DNA of 64,000 nucleotides from Diaphorobacter sp. HDW4A (lineage in GTDB: Bacteria > Pseudomonadota > Gammaproteobacteria > Burkholderiales > Burkholderiaceae_C). The notes below the pieces were generated by a model. That model did not search any database. It was not told the origin of the DNA and was given only the letters and a program-made list of their open reading frames with translations. The DNA is taken from NCBI RefSeq assembly GCF_011305995.1, contig NZ_CP049910.1, positions 2,914,001 through 2,978,000 on the forward strand, given 5' to 3'. Positions 35,736 to 45,469 of this stretch are shown in pieces. How positions within the stretch are numbered: the first letter of the stretch is position 1; every line of letters starts with the position of its first letter. Both the position numbers and the translations under genes were made by a program.

Positions 35736-36812
35736 ATGAAGAAAAACGTCAAGTGGATTTTGATGGCAGCCATTGGAGTGCCGCTCGCGGCGGCTGCGCA
35801 AAGCAACGTGACCATGTACGGAACGCTGGACGCAGGCATCACGACCATAAGCAATCAGGGGGGCTCGCGGAACACCATTCTTGCCACTGGCATGCAGATT
35901 CCAAACCTGTTCGGCTTTCAGGGCAGTGAAGATCTGGGCGGCGGCACGAAGGCGGTCTTCAAGCTTGAGACCCAGTTCGGCCTCGACGATGGCCAATTCA
36001 TCGGCGGCAGCGGCTTCACCCGCCAGACCTATGTTGGCCTTGCCAGCCCGGTGGGCACGTTCACCATGGGCTATCAGTACGAGTTCATGTTCGAGTCGCT
36101 GTCTGCAGCACGCCTTGCCGGATCGCTGCCTTATGTGAGTCTCTACAACCTACAACAGGGTCCGTTCCAGGGACTGGGAACACCTTACGGCGGACTGGAC
36201 TTCAACCGCGTTGCGGGCGCATTTCGCGTACCAAACTCAGTCAAGTTCGTCACCAAGGACTTCAATGGCTTCAACGCTGGCGTGCTGTACGGCATGGGTG
36301 AAAAGACTGGATCGTTCGGAACCAACAGCACAGTCAGTGCGGGCGTCAACTATGCGAGTGGCCCCTGGGGTGCGAACGCCGCGTACACCTATGCGCAAGA
36401 TACGTCCATCAATGAAGGCAAGGACGGCATCCGCAACTGGGGTGTCGGCGGCCGCTACACGACGAGCTCCATGCAGGTGGACGCGATCTACACCAACACA
36501 CAGAACACCTTCACCAAGGCTCGCGCCAACGTTTATCAGGTGGGTGCAGATTTCAAAATCACCCCTACCACCATCCTGCGTGGCGACTATCAGCTCATGA
36601 AAGGCAACGCGTTGATGGCCAACAACAAGGCGCATCAGTTCGGTGTGACGCTGGACTACTGGTTCTCCAAGCGCACCGACGTCTACGCCAACTTGGTCTA
36701 TCAGCGCACCAGCGGCAACGGCTCGACGAACGCATGGATTGCAGGCTTGCCCGGAGCTTCCGATGGGCACAGCCAAGCGGCCGTGCGCATCGGCATGCGT
36801 CACTTTTTCTAA
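35736..36812 (+). CDS. Gram-negative porin, trimeric type
   Basis: 358 residues with a signal peptide (MKKNVKWILMAAIGVPLAAAAQ, cut near residue 22), followed by SNVTMYGTLDAGITTISNQGG, the usual Burkholderiales porin start. Repeated amphipathic beta-strands end in aromatic residues, and the last residues are RHFF with the outer-membrane sorting Phe. It forms passive diffusion channels, perhaps for entry of the aromatic substrate. Ribosome site AAGGAG precedes ATG 35736. Confidence 0.92.
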   Translation: MKKNVKWILMAAIGVPLAAAAQSNVTMYGTLDAGITTISNQGGSRNTILATGMQIPNLFGFQGSEDLGGGTKAVFKLETQFGLDDGQFIGGSGFTRQTYVGLASPVGTFTMGYQYEFMFESLSAARLAGSLPYVSLYNLQQGPFQGLGTPYGGLDFNRVAGAFRVPNSVKFVTKDFNGFNAGVLYGMGEKTGSFGTNSTVSAGVNYASGPWGANAAYTYAQDTSINEGKDGIRNWGVGGRYTTSSMQVDAIYTNTQNTFTKARANVYQVGADFKITPTTILRGDYQLMKGNALMANNKAHQFGVTLDYWFSKRTDVYANLVYQRTSGNGSTNAWIAGLPGASDGHSQAAVRIGMRHFF

Positions 36813-36830
36813 TGGACAAGGAGATTCATC

Positions 36831-38246
36831 ATGCATAGTGAATCGCAAATCAATTCCCGCACCGACGATCACGCGCTGGAGGCCGTTCCAGACAGCGAAC
36901 GTCAAAACTGGCTACAACTGTCGTGGAGCACAGCGGGCATTGTCACCACGCTTATCCAGCTGTTTGTCGGCGCACTCGTGACTTTTGTTGCGGGCATCAA
37001 GATCGGTATGTTGGCGGGCGTTTTCGTGGCCATCGTCGGTGCGCTGCTCGGTTGGGGCGCCGGCCACATCGCTTACAAGACAGGGCTGTCCAGCACAGTA
37101 CTGTCTCGCGAGCATGGCCTTGGATCGCGTGGCTCGGCATTGTTGGCACTAGTGTTTGGCTTCATGATCACGGGCTTCATCGCCCTTGAGAATGCGCTGC
37201 TGTACAAGGGCTTTCTGTTCTATCTGAACCAGCCCGACACGGTGTCCATGCGCATCATCATCTATGGCACTCTCACACTCGCGTGGATTCTGCTTACGGC
37301 CTTCGGCTTCAAGTTGGTGGCGCGTGTGTCCTCGCTCACACTGGTGGCCTTCCTCGCGGTGCTGGTGTACATGATGGCTGAGGTCATCACCACGTCCGGT
37401 CAGTCTTGGGCATCGGTCACGCAATTCGGTGCACAGATGCCCGAAGAGATGTTGCGTGCTATGGGCGCTGACACCGACTTCGGCAAGTTCAGCTTCTGCG
37501 TGAACGTGATGATCGGCTCGGCTGGGGCACTGGCACTGATCGACGCCGATCTCGGTCGCTACGCCAAGTCCTCTCGTGACATCGCCATCGCTGCGGTGAT
37601 CGGCAACGTGTTCATGGACATCGTCATGGTCGCGATCGGCGGTATCGTGATGTACGCGGGCATGGATCAAGTCATCGCGCATCATGTCAAGATCAGTGGC
37701 CTTACCGAAGCTGCAGCCCGTGCGCTGGCCCTGCAAAGTCCCGACAGCGTGGCCGTGGCCTTCATCATCTTTGGTGGTGCGTTGGGCACTTTGCTGATGG
37801 TGTTTGCGCAATCGAAGGCGCAGGTGCTCAACACATACAGCGCCTCTCTCTCACTCACCAACCTTGCTGACGTGCTGTTCAACTGGCGTCCCGGTCGCTT
37901 CACCTTCGTGGTCTTGAGCAATGTGTTCGCCTGTCTGATGCTGGTGGGATCGATCCTCGATTGGTTCAACTCCTTTATCACCGTTCTGGGTGTACTCACC
38001 ACGTGTTTCGCGGGGATCATCATCGCCGACTACCTGTTCGTCAAACCACGCTTGGGGTATTCCGCTCCGGTGGGCGAGGAGATCAACTGGGCTGGAGTCA
38101 TCACAGTAGCTGTTGGGTTTGTACTGGCGCATTTTGTCTTGCAGAAGTATGTGCCCATCGAGTTCTTCACTTCGCTGGTGACTTCTTTCGTGCTTTATCC
38201 CGCGCTTAGAATCTCTATGCTACGCAAGATGAAACCAGCAATCTAA
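36831..38246 (+). CDS. NCS1-type (cytosine permease-like) transporter
   Basis: 471 residues with about 12 membrane spans. It has a soluble N-terminus and a start at ATG 36831 behind AAGGAG. Typical NCS1/CodB features are the Gly-rich GMLAGVFVAIVGALLGWGAGH helix, SREHGLGSRGSALLAL, and the helix NVFACLMLVGSILDWFNSF. Family members import cytosine, purines, hydantoins and related heterocycles with cations. In this operon a nitrogen heterocycle or its breakdown product is a likely cargo. Confidence 0.8.
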   Translation: MHSESQINSRTDDHALEAVPDSERQNWLQLSWSTAGIVTTLIQLFVGALVTFVAGIKIGMLAGVFVAIVGALLGWGAGHIAYKTGLSSTVLSREHGLGSRGSALLALVFGFMITGFIALENALLYKGFLFYLNQPDTVSMRIIIYGTLTLAWILLTAFGFKLVARVSSLTLVAFLAVLVYMMAEVITTSGQSWASVTQFGAQMPEEMLRAMGADTDFGKFSFCVNVMIGSAGALALIDADLGRYAKSSRDIAIAAVIGNVFMDIVMVAIGGIVMYAGMDQVIAHHVKISGLTEAAARALALQSPDSVAVAFIIFGGALGTLLMVFAQSKAQVLNTYSASLSLTNLADVLFNWRPGRFTFVVLSNVFACLMLVGSILDWFNSFITVLGVLTTCFAGIIIADYLFVKPRLGYSAPVGEEINWAGVITVAVGFVLAHFVLQKYVPIEFFTSLVTSFVLYPALRISMLRKMKPAI

Positions 38247-38262
38247 TAACCAGAAATCAAAA

Positions 38263-38299
38263 AGCCCGATCTTTCTTTGGAGAGATCGGGCTTTTTTTC
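38263..38299 (+). terminator. Rho-independent terminator after the permease gene
   Basis: Perfect 10-bp stem AGCCCGATCT (38263-38272) / AGATCGGGCT (38283-38292), followed by TTTTTTT. It lies 17 bp after the permease stop and ends the 32029-38246 operon. The following gap 38300-38533 has no gene that I can support. Confidence 0.92.
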
Positions 38300-38533
38300 T
38301 TGGTGAGGCTTTTTGATTGACGGATTGTTGCCATCTGCTTGAACATGCCGTCTTCGTTTTGTAATGCCGATATGGCTCCTCCTGCTTTTGCAAAACATGG
38401 CAGTCATCTGTACTGCCAGTGTCACGTCTGATGGGCTATATCAGCATTGGTTTTGGATGTTGCAGCGCTGTGCTTGCTACAGTGTTCCTCGTTGGAAACC
38501 GGAGGTTTGGTGGATGATCAAGTTCTTTTCGCT

Positions 38534-39172
38534 TCAATACTGCGTCGATCCGCGCATACCCAGTCGAATTAACTCTGCCAGCGAAGTAGCTCCCAGTTTC
38601 TCTCGAATGTGAGCCCGGTGCACTTCCACTGTCTTGTAGCTGATATTCAGTCGGATGGCTATGACTTTGGACGCAAGGCCTTCCACCAGCAGGTCGAAAA
38701 CTTCGCGCTCGCGTGTCGACAGCTGGTTGAGCAGGTCCGTCGTCTCATCATTGGCCCTGGCCTTGTGATATTCGTTCAGGCCGACCTTGATGGCTCCGGT
38801 GACCTTGTCCAGCAGGTCTTGATCGTTGAACGGTTTCTCGATGAAGTCGTATGCGCCGTCCTTCATGGCACGCACGGTCATGGGGATGTCGCCATGCGCT
38901 GTCAGGAAGATGATGGGCAGATTGAAGCCCGAGGTGCGCATTGTCTGCTGCAGCTCGAAGCCGCCCATGTAGGGCATACGCAGGTCCAGCAACACACAGC
39001 CAGGCATACCCGGGTCAGCGCCGGCGAGAAACTCGCGGCCGTTGGCGAAAACTTCTACTTTGTGGCAGACGGATTCAAGCAACCAGCGCAGCGATTCACG
39101 CACTGACTCATCGTCATCGACGACATAAACCTTGGGTTCGTATTCCCGGGCTGTTGAGCGAGTTGTGGGCAT
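38534..39172 (-). CDS. FixJ-type response regulator
   Basis: 212 residues from ATG 39172; the longer reading to 39460 adds a non-homologous leader. The receiver domain has acidic pair D19-D21 (VVDDDESV), the phosphorylated D63 (CVLLDLRMP), T/S in LTAHGD, and K in IEKPF. The LuxR-type HTH has LSTREREVFDLLVEGLASK and ISYKTVEVHRAHIREKLGA. It is the probable partner of the PAS kinase at 30309-31808. It is transcribed toward the permease terminator, divergently from the styA-like gene. Confidence 0.92.
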   Translation of the reverse strand: MPTTRSTAREYEPKVYVVDDDESVRESLRWLLESVCHKVEVFANGREFLAGADPGMPGCVLLDLRMPYMGGFELQQTMRTSGFNLPIIFLTAHGDIPMTVRAMKDGAYDFIEKPFNDQDLLDKVTGAIKVGLNEYHKARANDETTDLLNQLSTREREVFDLLVEGLASKVIAIRLNISYKTVEVHRAHIREKLGATSLAELIRLGMRGSTQY

Positions 39173-39547
39173 GGAGCTATCAGCTTGCTTCTGTGTTATT
39201 GGATGAGCCGCGTGAATGCAAGTAGCGTGCCCGTGCGAGTTGCAGCGGTGCTGGTACTTAGTGGTGCCTTCGCATTCATCGTGCGTCCGTCGTGGGAGGC
39301 TGATGGGTTCAGCTTTGCGCAAAATTTTAGCCATCAAAAGCGCAAATCTGCAATCGGGAATTTCCGCAACATTTCTTGGCTTTCCGGGTTGGCATCTAGA
39401 GGCGTTGGGACAGCACGTGACTGAACTGCGTATCTGCTGGATCCGACTAAGTGCTTCCATCTATGCGTTTAGGTAGCCGAGCGCATTTACCGCGAAGCCC
39501 TGCGCTTTTACGCTATACCCTATCCCAACAAGCAGGAGACAGACGTC
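39173..39547. other. Divergent intergenic region, promoters of regulator and styA-like operon
   Basis: 375 bp without a gene. It should hold the promoter of the FixJ-type regulator (minus) and of the styA-like operon (plus). The end contains the ribosome site AGGAG (39532-39536) for the GTG start at 39548. I see no strong inverted repeat. Confidence 0.4.
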
Positions 39548-40813
39548 GTGACGAAAGTAGCAATCATCGGCGGCGGGCAGTGTGGCTTTCATCTGGCATT
39601 CGGATTGCTCGATCGAGGCTTTGACATCACGCTCTACACAGACCGCACCCCAGACCAGCTTCTGGGCGGAAAGATACCCAGCACCGCCTTTCTATTCAAC
39701 CAGACGCTGGAATGGGAGCGCCGCCTGGGACTGAACTTCTGGGAAGACTGCGCGCCCATTGGCGAGGGCATGCTGGTGGACTTTCGCGATCCCGGCGGCA
39801 AGGTTCTGATGACGGTGAAAGGCCAATTGGGCGATCGCTCTGGTCAGGCCATCGACCAGCGCTCCAAGTTCGCGCGCTGGACGCAGGAGTTCGAGCGCCG
39901 CGGCGGCACACTGGTGTATCGCGCCATAGACATGAACGAGTTGGAAAGCATTGCTGGCGACAGCGATCTCACGTTGGTCGCTTCCGGCAAAGGGCCAATC
40001 AACGCACTGTTCGCTCGCGATGCAGAGCGCAGCGTGCATGCAACTCCGCCCCGCAATCTGGCGGCTATGCTGCTCAAAGGCCCCAAGCTGATCGGCGATC
40101 AGCCTTGGCCAAAAGCTCCCTTTCGGCCTCTGCGCTTCAATTTCGTGTTCGGCGTGGGTGAGTTCTTTTCGCTGCCGTTCTATACCCACACAGTGGGCGA
40201 ATGCCGCAGCATACTGTTCGAGGCACGTCCAGGTGGTCCGATGGACCGCTTCCAATCTGCAGCAGACGGTGCAGAAATGTTAGAGATCGCACGTGGAGTA
40301 ATGCGTGACTACGCGCCCGACGATCTACCCTTCTTCGAAGGTGCACAGCTCACCGACGAGAATGCTTGGCTCAAAGGCGCGTTCACACCGACGATTCGCC
40401 ACCCAGTCGGTAAACTCGCATCGGGCCGTGTCGTCATGGGTGTGGGCGATACTGTGTGCCTCAATGACCCAATCTCGGGACAAGGCGCCAACAATGCATC
40501 GCGCATGGCGGAGCATCTGATCCAGGCCATCGTTGCCCATGGCAACGCAGCATTCGATGCGGACTGGATGCAGAACGCATTCGACGCCTTCTGGAATAGT
40601 TCGGCAAGCTACACATCGGCCTTCACCAACGCGCTACTGAACCCACCGGGCGATGCAGTGATGCATGTGTTGCAGGCAGCGTCTGTCCAGCCGCATATCG
40701 GCGATCACTTCATGCGCTGCTTCGAGCGCCCCAGCGAATACTGGCCGTGGATCACCGATCTGGAAGAGGCCAAGCGATTCGTCGCCGACAGGAGCCTGAG
40801 CCATGCTGCATGA
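39548..40813 (+). CDS. StyA-type FAD monooxygenase (styrene/indole epoxidase-like)
   Basis: 421 residues, start GTG 39548. It is a group E flavoprotein monooxygenase: the N-terminal GxGxxG is VAIIGGGQCGFHLAFGLLDRGFD. Also seen are TPDQLLGGKIPSTAFLFNQ, DQRSKFARWTQEFERRG, the LVASGKGP block and a C-terminal GDTVCLNDPISGQGANNASR, the FAD site of StyA relatives. It needs reduced FAD from the flavin reductase encoded next. StyA-like enzymes epoxidise styrene or indole; in an N-heterocycle cluster indole is the likelier substrate (inference). Confidence 0.85.
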   Translation: MTKVAIIGGGQCGFHLAFGLLDRGFDITLYTDRTPDQLLGGKIPSTAFLFNQTLEWERRLGLNFWEDCAPIGEGMLVDFRDPGGKVLMTVKGQLGDRSGQAIDQRSKFARWTQEFERRGGTLVYRAIDMNELESIAGDSDLTLVASGKGPINALFARDAERSVHATPPRNLAAMLLKGPKLIGDQPWPKAPFRPLRFNFVFGVGEFFSLPFYTHTVGECRSILFEARPGGPMDRFQSAADGAEMLEIARGVMRDYAPDDLPFFEGAQLTDENAWLKGAFTPTIRHPVGKLASGRVVMGVGDTVCLNDPISGQGANNASRMAEHLIQAIVAHGNAAFDADWMQNAFDAFWNSSASYTSAFTNALLNPPGDAVMHVLQAASVQPHIGDHFMRCFERPSEYWPWITDLEEAKRFVADRSLSHAA

Positions 40814-41342
40814 ACAGGAAATCAAAAATCGCGCCTGGCGGCATCGTCATGAGATCGCAGAGGCTCCAGCGGATTTCCGCAAGGCACTGGGTTGCTTTGC
40901 CACTGGCGTGACCGTGGTGACGACCGTGGATAGCGAAGGAAACCGCGTTGGCCTCACCGCCAACTCCTTCACGTCGGTGTCCATGAACCCACCGCTTGTG
41001 CTCTGGAGCCTGTCACGGCGCTCGCCCAATCTTTCGGCATTCGAAACCTGCGATCACTTCGCCATCAACGTGCTGGCAAATACGCAGCGCCATATCTGCA
41101 CGCAGTTTTCTCGCCCTGTGGAGGACCGCTTTGCAGGTGTCGAAGCCATCGAAGGTGCGGGCGGCGTGCCGATGATCGCGGGTGCCGTTGCGCATTTTGA
41201 GTGTGAGAAAGAGGCCGTGCATTCGGGCGGAGATCACATCATCTTCGTCGGCCGTGTGAGCCGCTTCCGCTGGCATGAAAGAACACCACTGGTGTTCTGC
41301 ATGGGCGCGCTGCATGAACTGGAACTGAGTCAAGACAAATGA
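40803..41342 (+). CDS. Flavin reductase (StyB-like)
   Basis: 179 residues from ATG 40803, overlapping the monooxygenase by 11 bp. The flavin reductase-like domain is shown by FRKALGCFATGVTVVTTVD, NRVGLTANSFTSVSMNPPLVLW, and a C-terminal HIIFVGRVSRF. These proteins make FADH2 or FMNH2 with NAD(P)H and pass it to the oxygenase. The overlap and position make it the partner of the StyA-type protein. Confidence 0.9.
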   Translation: MLHEQEIKNRAWRHRHEIAEAPADFRKALGCFATGVTVVTTVDSEGNRVGLTANSFTSVSMNPPLVLWSLSRRSPNLSAFETCDHFAINVLANTQRHICTQFSRPVEDRFAGVEAIEGAGGVPMIAGAVAHFECEKEAVHSGGDHIIFVGRVSRFRWHERTPLVFCMGALHELELSQDK

Positions 41343-42163
41343 GCAACTCACTAACCACCAAGAATGCTGCGGCCGGCATCGCCGGAAAGACCGCCATCGT
41401 GACCGGTGCTTCCACACTTATCGGCGCTGCCGTGGCCCGTGCGCTATGTGACGCCGGAGCCAACGTGGTTCTGGCCGACATCGACGTGACCAAAGGCCGT
41501 GCGATTGCCGAATCTCTGGGTTCGCAAGCGGTGTTTGTTGAAACCGACCTGGCCGATGACAGCGCGGTGCAGCATTGCGTGCAGTTGGCGAAGGAGCGAT
41601 ATCAGCGCATCGACTTTCTCGTGAACGTGGCCTGCGCATACATCGACGACGGCTTTGCCTCCACGCGTGAACAGTGGCGCAAGACCTTTGACGTCAACGT
41701 CGTAGGTTCCTGCGTTTTGCTGCAAGCCGCGCATCCGCACATGGTCGCGGTAGGTGGCGGTGCCGTCGTCAACTTCGGGTCGACCAGCGCCTCAGCTGCT
41801 CAGGCCGGACGCTGGCTTTACCCGGCGAGCAAGGCTGCCATCGTGCAGTTGACACGCAGCCAGGCGCTGGATCTGGCCAAAGACAAGATCCGCGTGAATG
41901 CCGTATCTCCGGGATGGACCTGGTCGGGTGTGCTCGACGCCGTGTCCGGAGGTGACAAGGCCAAGGTCAATTCGGTTGCCAAGGACTTTCACATGCTGGG
42001 TCGTGTCTGCGAACCAGAGGAGGTCGCCAATGCGGTTGTGTTCCTGCTCTCCGACAACGCGTCATTCGTGACGGGAGCGAATCTGGCTGTTGATGGTGGG
42101 TACTCGGCGCTGGGGCCAGAGCAAGGGTTGTCGGCCATTGCGGCCGTAGTCGCAGATACGTGA
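41339..42163 (+). CDS. Short-chain dehydrogenase/reductase
   Basis: 274 residues, ATGA overlap with the flavin reductase. A Rossmann-like N-terminus TAIVTGASTLIGAAVARAL gives the TGxxxGxG pattern with one unusual residue. D62 and the NxxG region match the classical family. The catalytic triad is Ser in NFGSTSASAAQ, Tyr and Lys in LYPASKAA. A role in oxidising a dihydrodiol or hydroxyindolinone made by the StyA-type enzyme is plausible from its position. It is followed 104 bp later by catA. Confidence 0.88.
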   Translation: MSNSLTTKNAAAGIAGKTAIVTGASTLIGAAVARALCDAGANVVLADIDVTKGRAIAESLGSQAVFVETDLADDSAVQHCVQLAKERYQRIDFLVNVACAYIDDGFASTREQWRKTFDVNVVGSCVLLQAAHPHMVAVGGGAVVNFGSTSASAAQAGRWLYPASKAAIVQLTRSQALDLAKDKIRVNAVSPGWTWSGVLDAVSGGDKAKVNSVAKDFHMLGRVCEPEEVANAVVFLLSDNASFVTGANLAVDGGYSALGPEQGLSAIAAVVADT

Positions 42164-42267
42164 ACCACGTTTTATCTGAAGATCGCACTGCTGGTGAGAC
42201 AGAGGCATTCGCGGTGAGGTCGGAGGATTTTTTTATTCTTACGAATCCACGAAGGAGACAAGAAACC

Positions 42268-43200
42268 ATGAGCGTCAAAATTTTCAACACTGCCGAAGTA
42301 CAGGATCTGCTAAAGGCGGCTGCCAATCTCAAAGCCAACGGCAGCAACGAGCGTCTGAAGACCATCGTGCATCGCCTGCTCGGTGACCTGTTCCTGGCCA
42401 TCGACGATCTGGACATGACACCTGACGAAGTGTGGGCTGGTGTGAATTATGTCAACCAACTCGGCAAGGATGGCGAAGCCGCGTTGCTTGCCGCCGGCCT
42501 AGGTCTCGAGAAGTTTCTCGACATGCGCATGGACGCGGAAGACAAGCAGGTCGGCAACGACGGTGGTACGCCACGTACCATCGAAGGCCCGCTGTACGTG
42601 GCGGGAGCTGAGGTACGCGATCACACCTCGAAGATTGACCTTGACGAGGATGACGCCGCCAGGCCGTTGCGGATTCACGGCATCGTGAAGGACCTAAATG
42701 GCAGTCCGCTCGCAGGGGCGATCGTGGAATGCTGGCATGCCAATTCCAACGGTTTCTACTCGCACTTCGACCCCACCGGAGCTCAAAGCAACTTCAACCT
42801 GCGCGGAGCGGTCAAGACCGGTGCCGATGGCACTTACGAGTTCCACACCCTGATGCCAGTTGGCTACGGTTGCCCGCCGCACGGCGCAACGCAAACACTG
42901 CTGACAAAGTTGAAGCGCCACGGCAATCGCCCCGCACATGTGCACGTCTTCGCTTCTGCCGAGGGCAAGCGTAAGCTGACGACGCAGTTCAATATCGAAG
43001 GCGATCCATTGATCTGGGACGACTTCGCTTACGCCACACGCGAAGAACTGATTCCTCCTGTCACCGAAAAGTCTGGCGGCGCGGCACTCGGCTTGAAGGC
43101 GGACAGCTACAAGGACATTCAGTTCGACCTTACGTTGACACCGCTCGTCTCTGGCAAGGACAACCAAGTCGTTCATCGCCTGCGCGCCACGGTGGAGTGA
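42268..43200 (+). CDS. catA: Catechol 1,2-dioxygenase
   Basis: 310 residues from ATG 42268 behind GAAGGAGA; the longer open frame begins inside the SDR end. Intradiol dioxygenase: N-terminal helical dimerisation domain, then IEGPLYVAG and the iron ligands Y164, Y200, H224 and H226 (YSHFDPT, GYGCPP, RPAHVHVF). These match the ligand numbers known for Acinetobacter CatA. It cleaves catechol to cis,cis-muconate with Fe(III). catB and catC are not in the window, so the muconate branch must lie elsewhere. Confidence 0.95.
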   Translation: MSVKIFNTAEVQDLLKAAANLKANGSNERLKTIVHRLLGDLFLAIDDLDMTPDEVWAGVNYVNQLGKDGEAALLAAGLGLEKFLDMRMDAEDKQVGNDGGTPRTIEGPLYVAGAEVRDHTSKIDLDEDDAARPLRIHGIVKDLNGSPLAGAIVECWHANSNGFYSHFDPTGAQSNFNLRGAVKTGADGTYEFHTLMPVGYGCPPHGATQTLLTKLKRHGNRPAHVHVFASAEGKRKLTTQFNIEGDPLIWDDFAYATREELIPPVTEKSGGAALGLKADSYKDIQFDLTLTPLVSGKDNQVVHRLRATVE

Positions 43201-43210
43201 TGGCGACCAA

Positions 43211-43231
43211 GGCCCGCTGCGGTAGCGGGCC
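43211..43231 (+). terminator. Terminator-like hairpin after catA
   Basis: 8-bp stem GGCCCGCT / AGCGGGCC with loop GCGGT, 10 bp after the catA stop. It is not followed by a T-run, so it may be a rho-dependent or 3'-end stabilising hairpin. The gap to 43480 holds nothing else I can identify. Confidence 0.55.
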
Positions 43232-43480
43232 TGCGTACCAGTTCAATCAAGACTTCATGAATCCCTGCTCGAATAGCCCTTGCTGCTTGTGAGCGGGGAT
43301 TCATGTATGGAGCCTCGAGGAAGCGGGGGACGCTACCGGGAACATGCTGGAAATGGCCTGCGGGCAGGTGTCGCAAAACCCTAGATAAACGCAGTCGACC
43401 GGGCGGGAGCCGAGCAACTCCGCTTATGCTCGCTCCCTGCCTCGCGACGGCGTGTCCAATGTATAAGTAGTTGTTAACCG

Positions 43481-45394
43481 CTAATTTGCGCACGCCAGCC
43501 ATTGCTGTGCTTGCTCGTGCGCTGTGTGAACTAGGGACTTGCCAGCCACAAGGGTTGCAACACGCGCATGGGCAACAGCAGTTGGGTGAGAGATGTTGGT
43601 TAACCAGTCCAGGTATAGGCTTCCATTTGGGGCCACACGGGAACCGACCAGAGCGGCATCGTTTGCTAGGCGCAACCCGCGCCCTTGCTCATCGTCATAT
43701 GGGTCGAACGCCAGAAGATTCTTCATGGGGCAGCTTTTGGGTGCGCGCACATACTCGATGTTCTTGAAATATACCCAGCGAACACGGTCTGAGTTCCTGC
43801 AATTTTCTCCTAATGCTTCGCATTTAAGCGTGCCGGCGCAAATCCCACGGTTATGGAACGCGGGCAGCGAGTCGATGAGCTCCCAACCGAATTCCTTGGA
43901 ACTACTTACCTGAAGCTTCCGAAGCGGGGCTACATAAAGGTCTCGAATTTGGTTGAGCTTGGTTGGGCTGATTCCGTACCAAGCGGATTCATTGCGTAGA
44001 GGGCCGGGTAGCTTCGCTGCGATCATTTGTTGGACTGGGCGGTTTGCGTCGCCAGTCCGCCGCTGGCAGGCCTGCAACTCCTTGGTCGCTTCCGTTGGGG
44101 GTAAGCTGTTCGACGCTGGGTCTGGATACTGCAACATCCGCACCTTTGTCTTTCCTGGTTCTACGAATTCTTCAAAACCTGCGCGCAGATACCTGTAGTT
44201 TGTTGGCAAAAGTTGAAGGTATTTTTTCGCATCCTTTGGGGCCACGGGCGCAAGCGCCCAGTCGACTCCCTTATCTACCATCGAACCAAGTGAAGGCAAC
44301 TTGTACGACAGTTTGGCGGGGTGGAAAACGTATTTCACAATACCGCTGAATTTGGTGTCATTGCCGCCGAATAGAACTAGAATCTCATCAGGCTTCAAAG
44401 GTGCTGCGCAGTGCCACTTTGTTACCTCCTTGGCAGCATATCCGTAATAGGGGTGGAGGTAGGCTTTCGCGATATCGCTTGATATTTGTATTTTTTTCGG
44501 TATGGGATCCGTTGGACAAAGAAAGCGCGCTAGCGCTTCTTGTTGAGAAAAATTCAGGAATTTGTCTTCGCGGTTTGTGCTAATTTCCGTTCCGGCCGTT
44601 CCCGTCGTGTTCTTTTGTGGCAGAAAGAAGCCGTCCATAATCTCGGCCCCTGAGCAGGCAAACGATGCGAATTGGACGACGGTATCTTTTTTGGTGAGTG
44701 CTTGTTGTAATGAATAAAGCGAAGGCCAAGCCATGATGGACCGATGACAGTCAGTGTCCAGCCACTGGGCATTCACAATTTTTAGCGCCTTAATTTCGTC
44801 GGGATTCAGCATCCAGTCGTGGGCAGGTCGTCTCAAAGAGCTAGTATCTGGTGACCATTTAAAATCCGCGGGATAGTCGGGGTTTCCTTCTCCGGATGCG
44901 AAGGAGTCGCCTATCGCTACGACTAGGCGACTTTTTACTAGAATGGCCTGTTCAAACTGTTCGCCTGTGGTTTTACGCACTGTCAATGTTGCTCGCTCGC
45001 CGATGGTCGCATTGAGCGCAGGCCCGATCTGACATGGTCCGGTGATCTTCTGAGTAGATCGGTCGGTGTCTTTGGTTAAAGTCCACTCGCACGAAGGATC
45101 AGACCACGTAGTTCTGCCTCGAATCGTGACGGAGGGGGAGAGGATCCGACTGGCATCGTGCTTTCCGGCGTTAGAGTTCCAAGCAGACCCGTCAAGATGT
45201 TTGACTTGGTCGCGTAGCTTGAGTCGGGTTATTCGAGTTTCTAGATCAATAGGGTTATCGCCTACTGATTCTCCAAGAGATTTAAAAGCCTCTTTGGTGA
45301 AAAGTGGAAATCGGTTTTCGACCTCCCACTGAATCTGAGCGTGAGCGCATACGCATACCAATCCACTCAAAAGAGCTGCAGCAGTCTTTCTCAT
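43481..45394 (-). CDS. Secreted SGNH-type hydrolase
   Basis: 637 residues with a signal peptide (MRKTAAALLSGLVCVCAHA). SGNH blocks: VVAIGDSFASGEGNPDYP (GDS, about residues 162-179), ILVLFGGNDTKFS (block III), and a C-terminal ISHPTAVAHAR with D/H positions for block V. An extra N-terminal beta-like domain of about 150 residues precedes the hydrolase part. It resembles secreted lipase/esterase-like proteins, but the substrate is unknown. Its base composition is lower in GC than the neighbouring catabolic genes. It starts at ATG 45394 and converges with catA. Confidence 0.75.
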   Translation of the reverse strand: MRKTAAALLSGLVCVCAHAQIQWEVENRFPLFTKEAFKSLGESVGDNPIDLETRITRLKLRDQVKHLDGSAWNSNAGKHDASRILSPSVTIRGRTTWSDPSCEWTLTKDTDRSTQKITGPCQIGPALNATIGERATLTVRKTTGEQFEQAILVKSRLVVAIGDSFASGEGNPDYPADFKWSPDTSSLRRPAHDWMLNPDEIKALKIVNAQWLDTDCHRSIMAWPSLYSLQQALTKKDTVVQFASFACSGAEIMDGFFLPQKNTTGTAGTEISTNREDKFLNFSQQEALARFLCPTDPIPKKIQISSDIAKAYLHPYYGYAAKEVTKWHCAAPLKPDEILVLFGGNDTKFSGIVKYVFHPAKLSYKLPSLGSMVDKGVDWALAPVAPKDAKKYLQLLPTNYRYLRAGFEEFVEPGKTKVRMLQYPDPASNSLPPTEATKELQACQRRTGDANRPVQQMIAAKLPGPLRNESAWYGISPTKLNQIRDLYVAPLRKLQVSSSKEFGWELIDSLPAFHNRGICAGTLKCEALGENCRNSDRVRWVYFKNIEYVRAPKSCPMKNLLAFDPYDDEQGRGLRLANDAALVGSRVAPNGSLYLDWLTNISHPTAVAHARVATLVAGKSLVHTAHEQAQQWLACAN

Positions 45395-45469
45395 CTTTTA
45401 TCTCCCTCTCGATCTAAAGCATACTGATACAGCTCGGCAAAAACAAGAGAAATATTATCTATAGATAAT

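Noticed and set aside
39173..39460. N-terminal extension of the FixJ-type regulator
   Set aside because: The extra 96 residues have no domain, and the receiver domain begins normally after ATG 39172.
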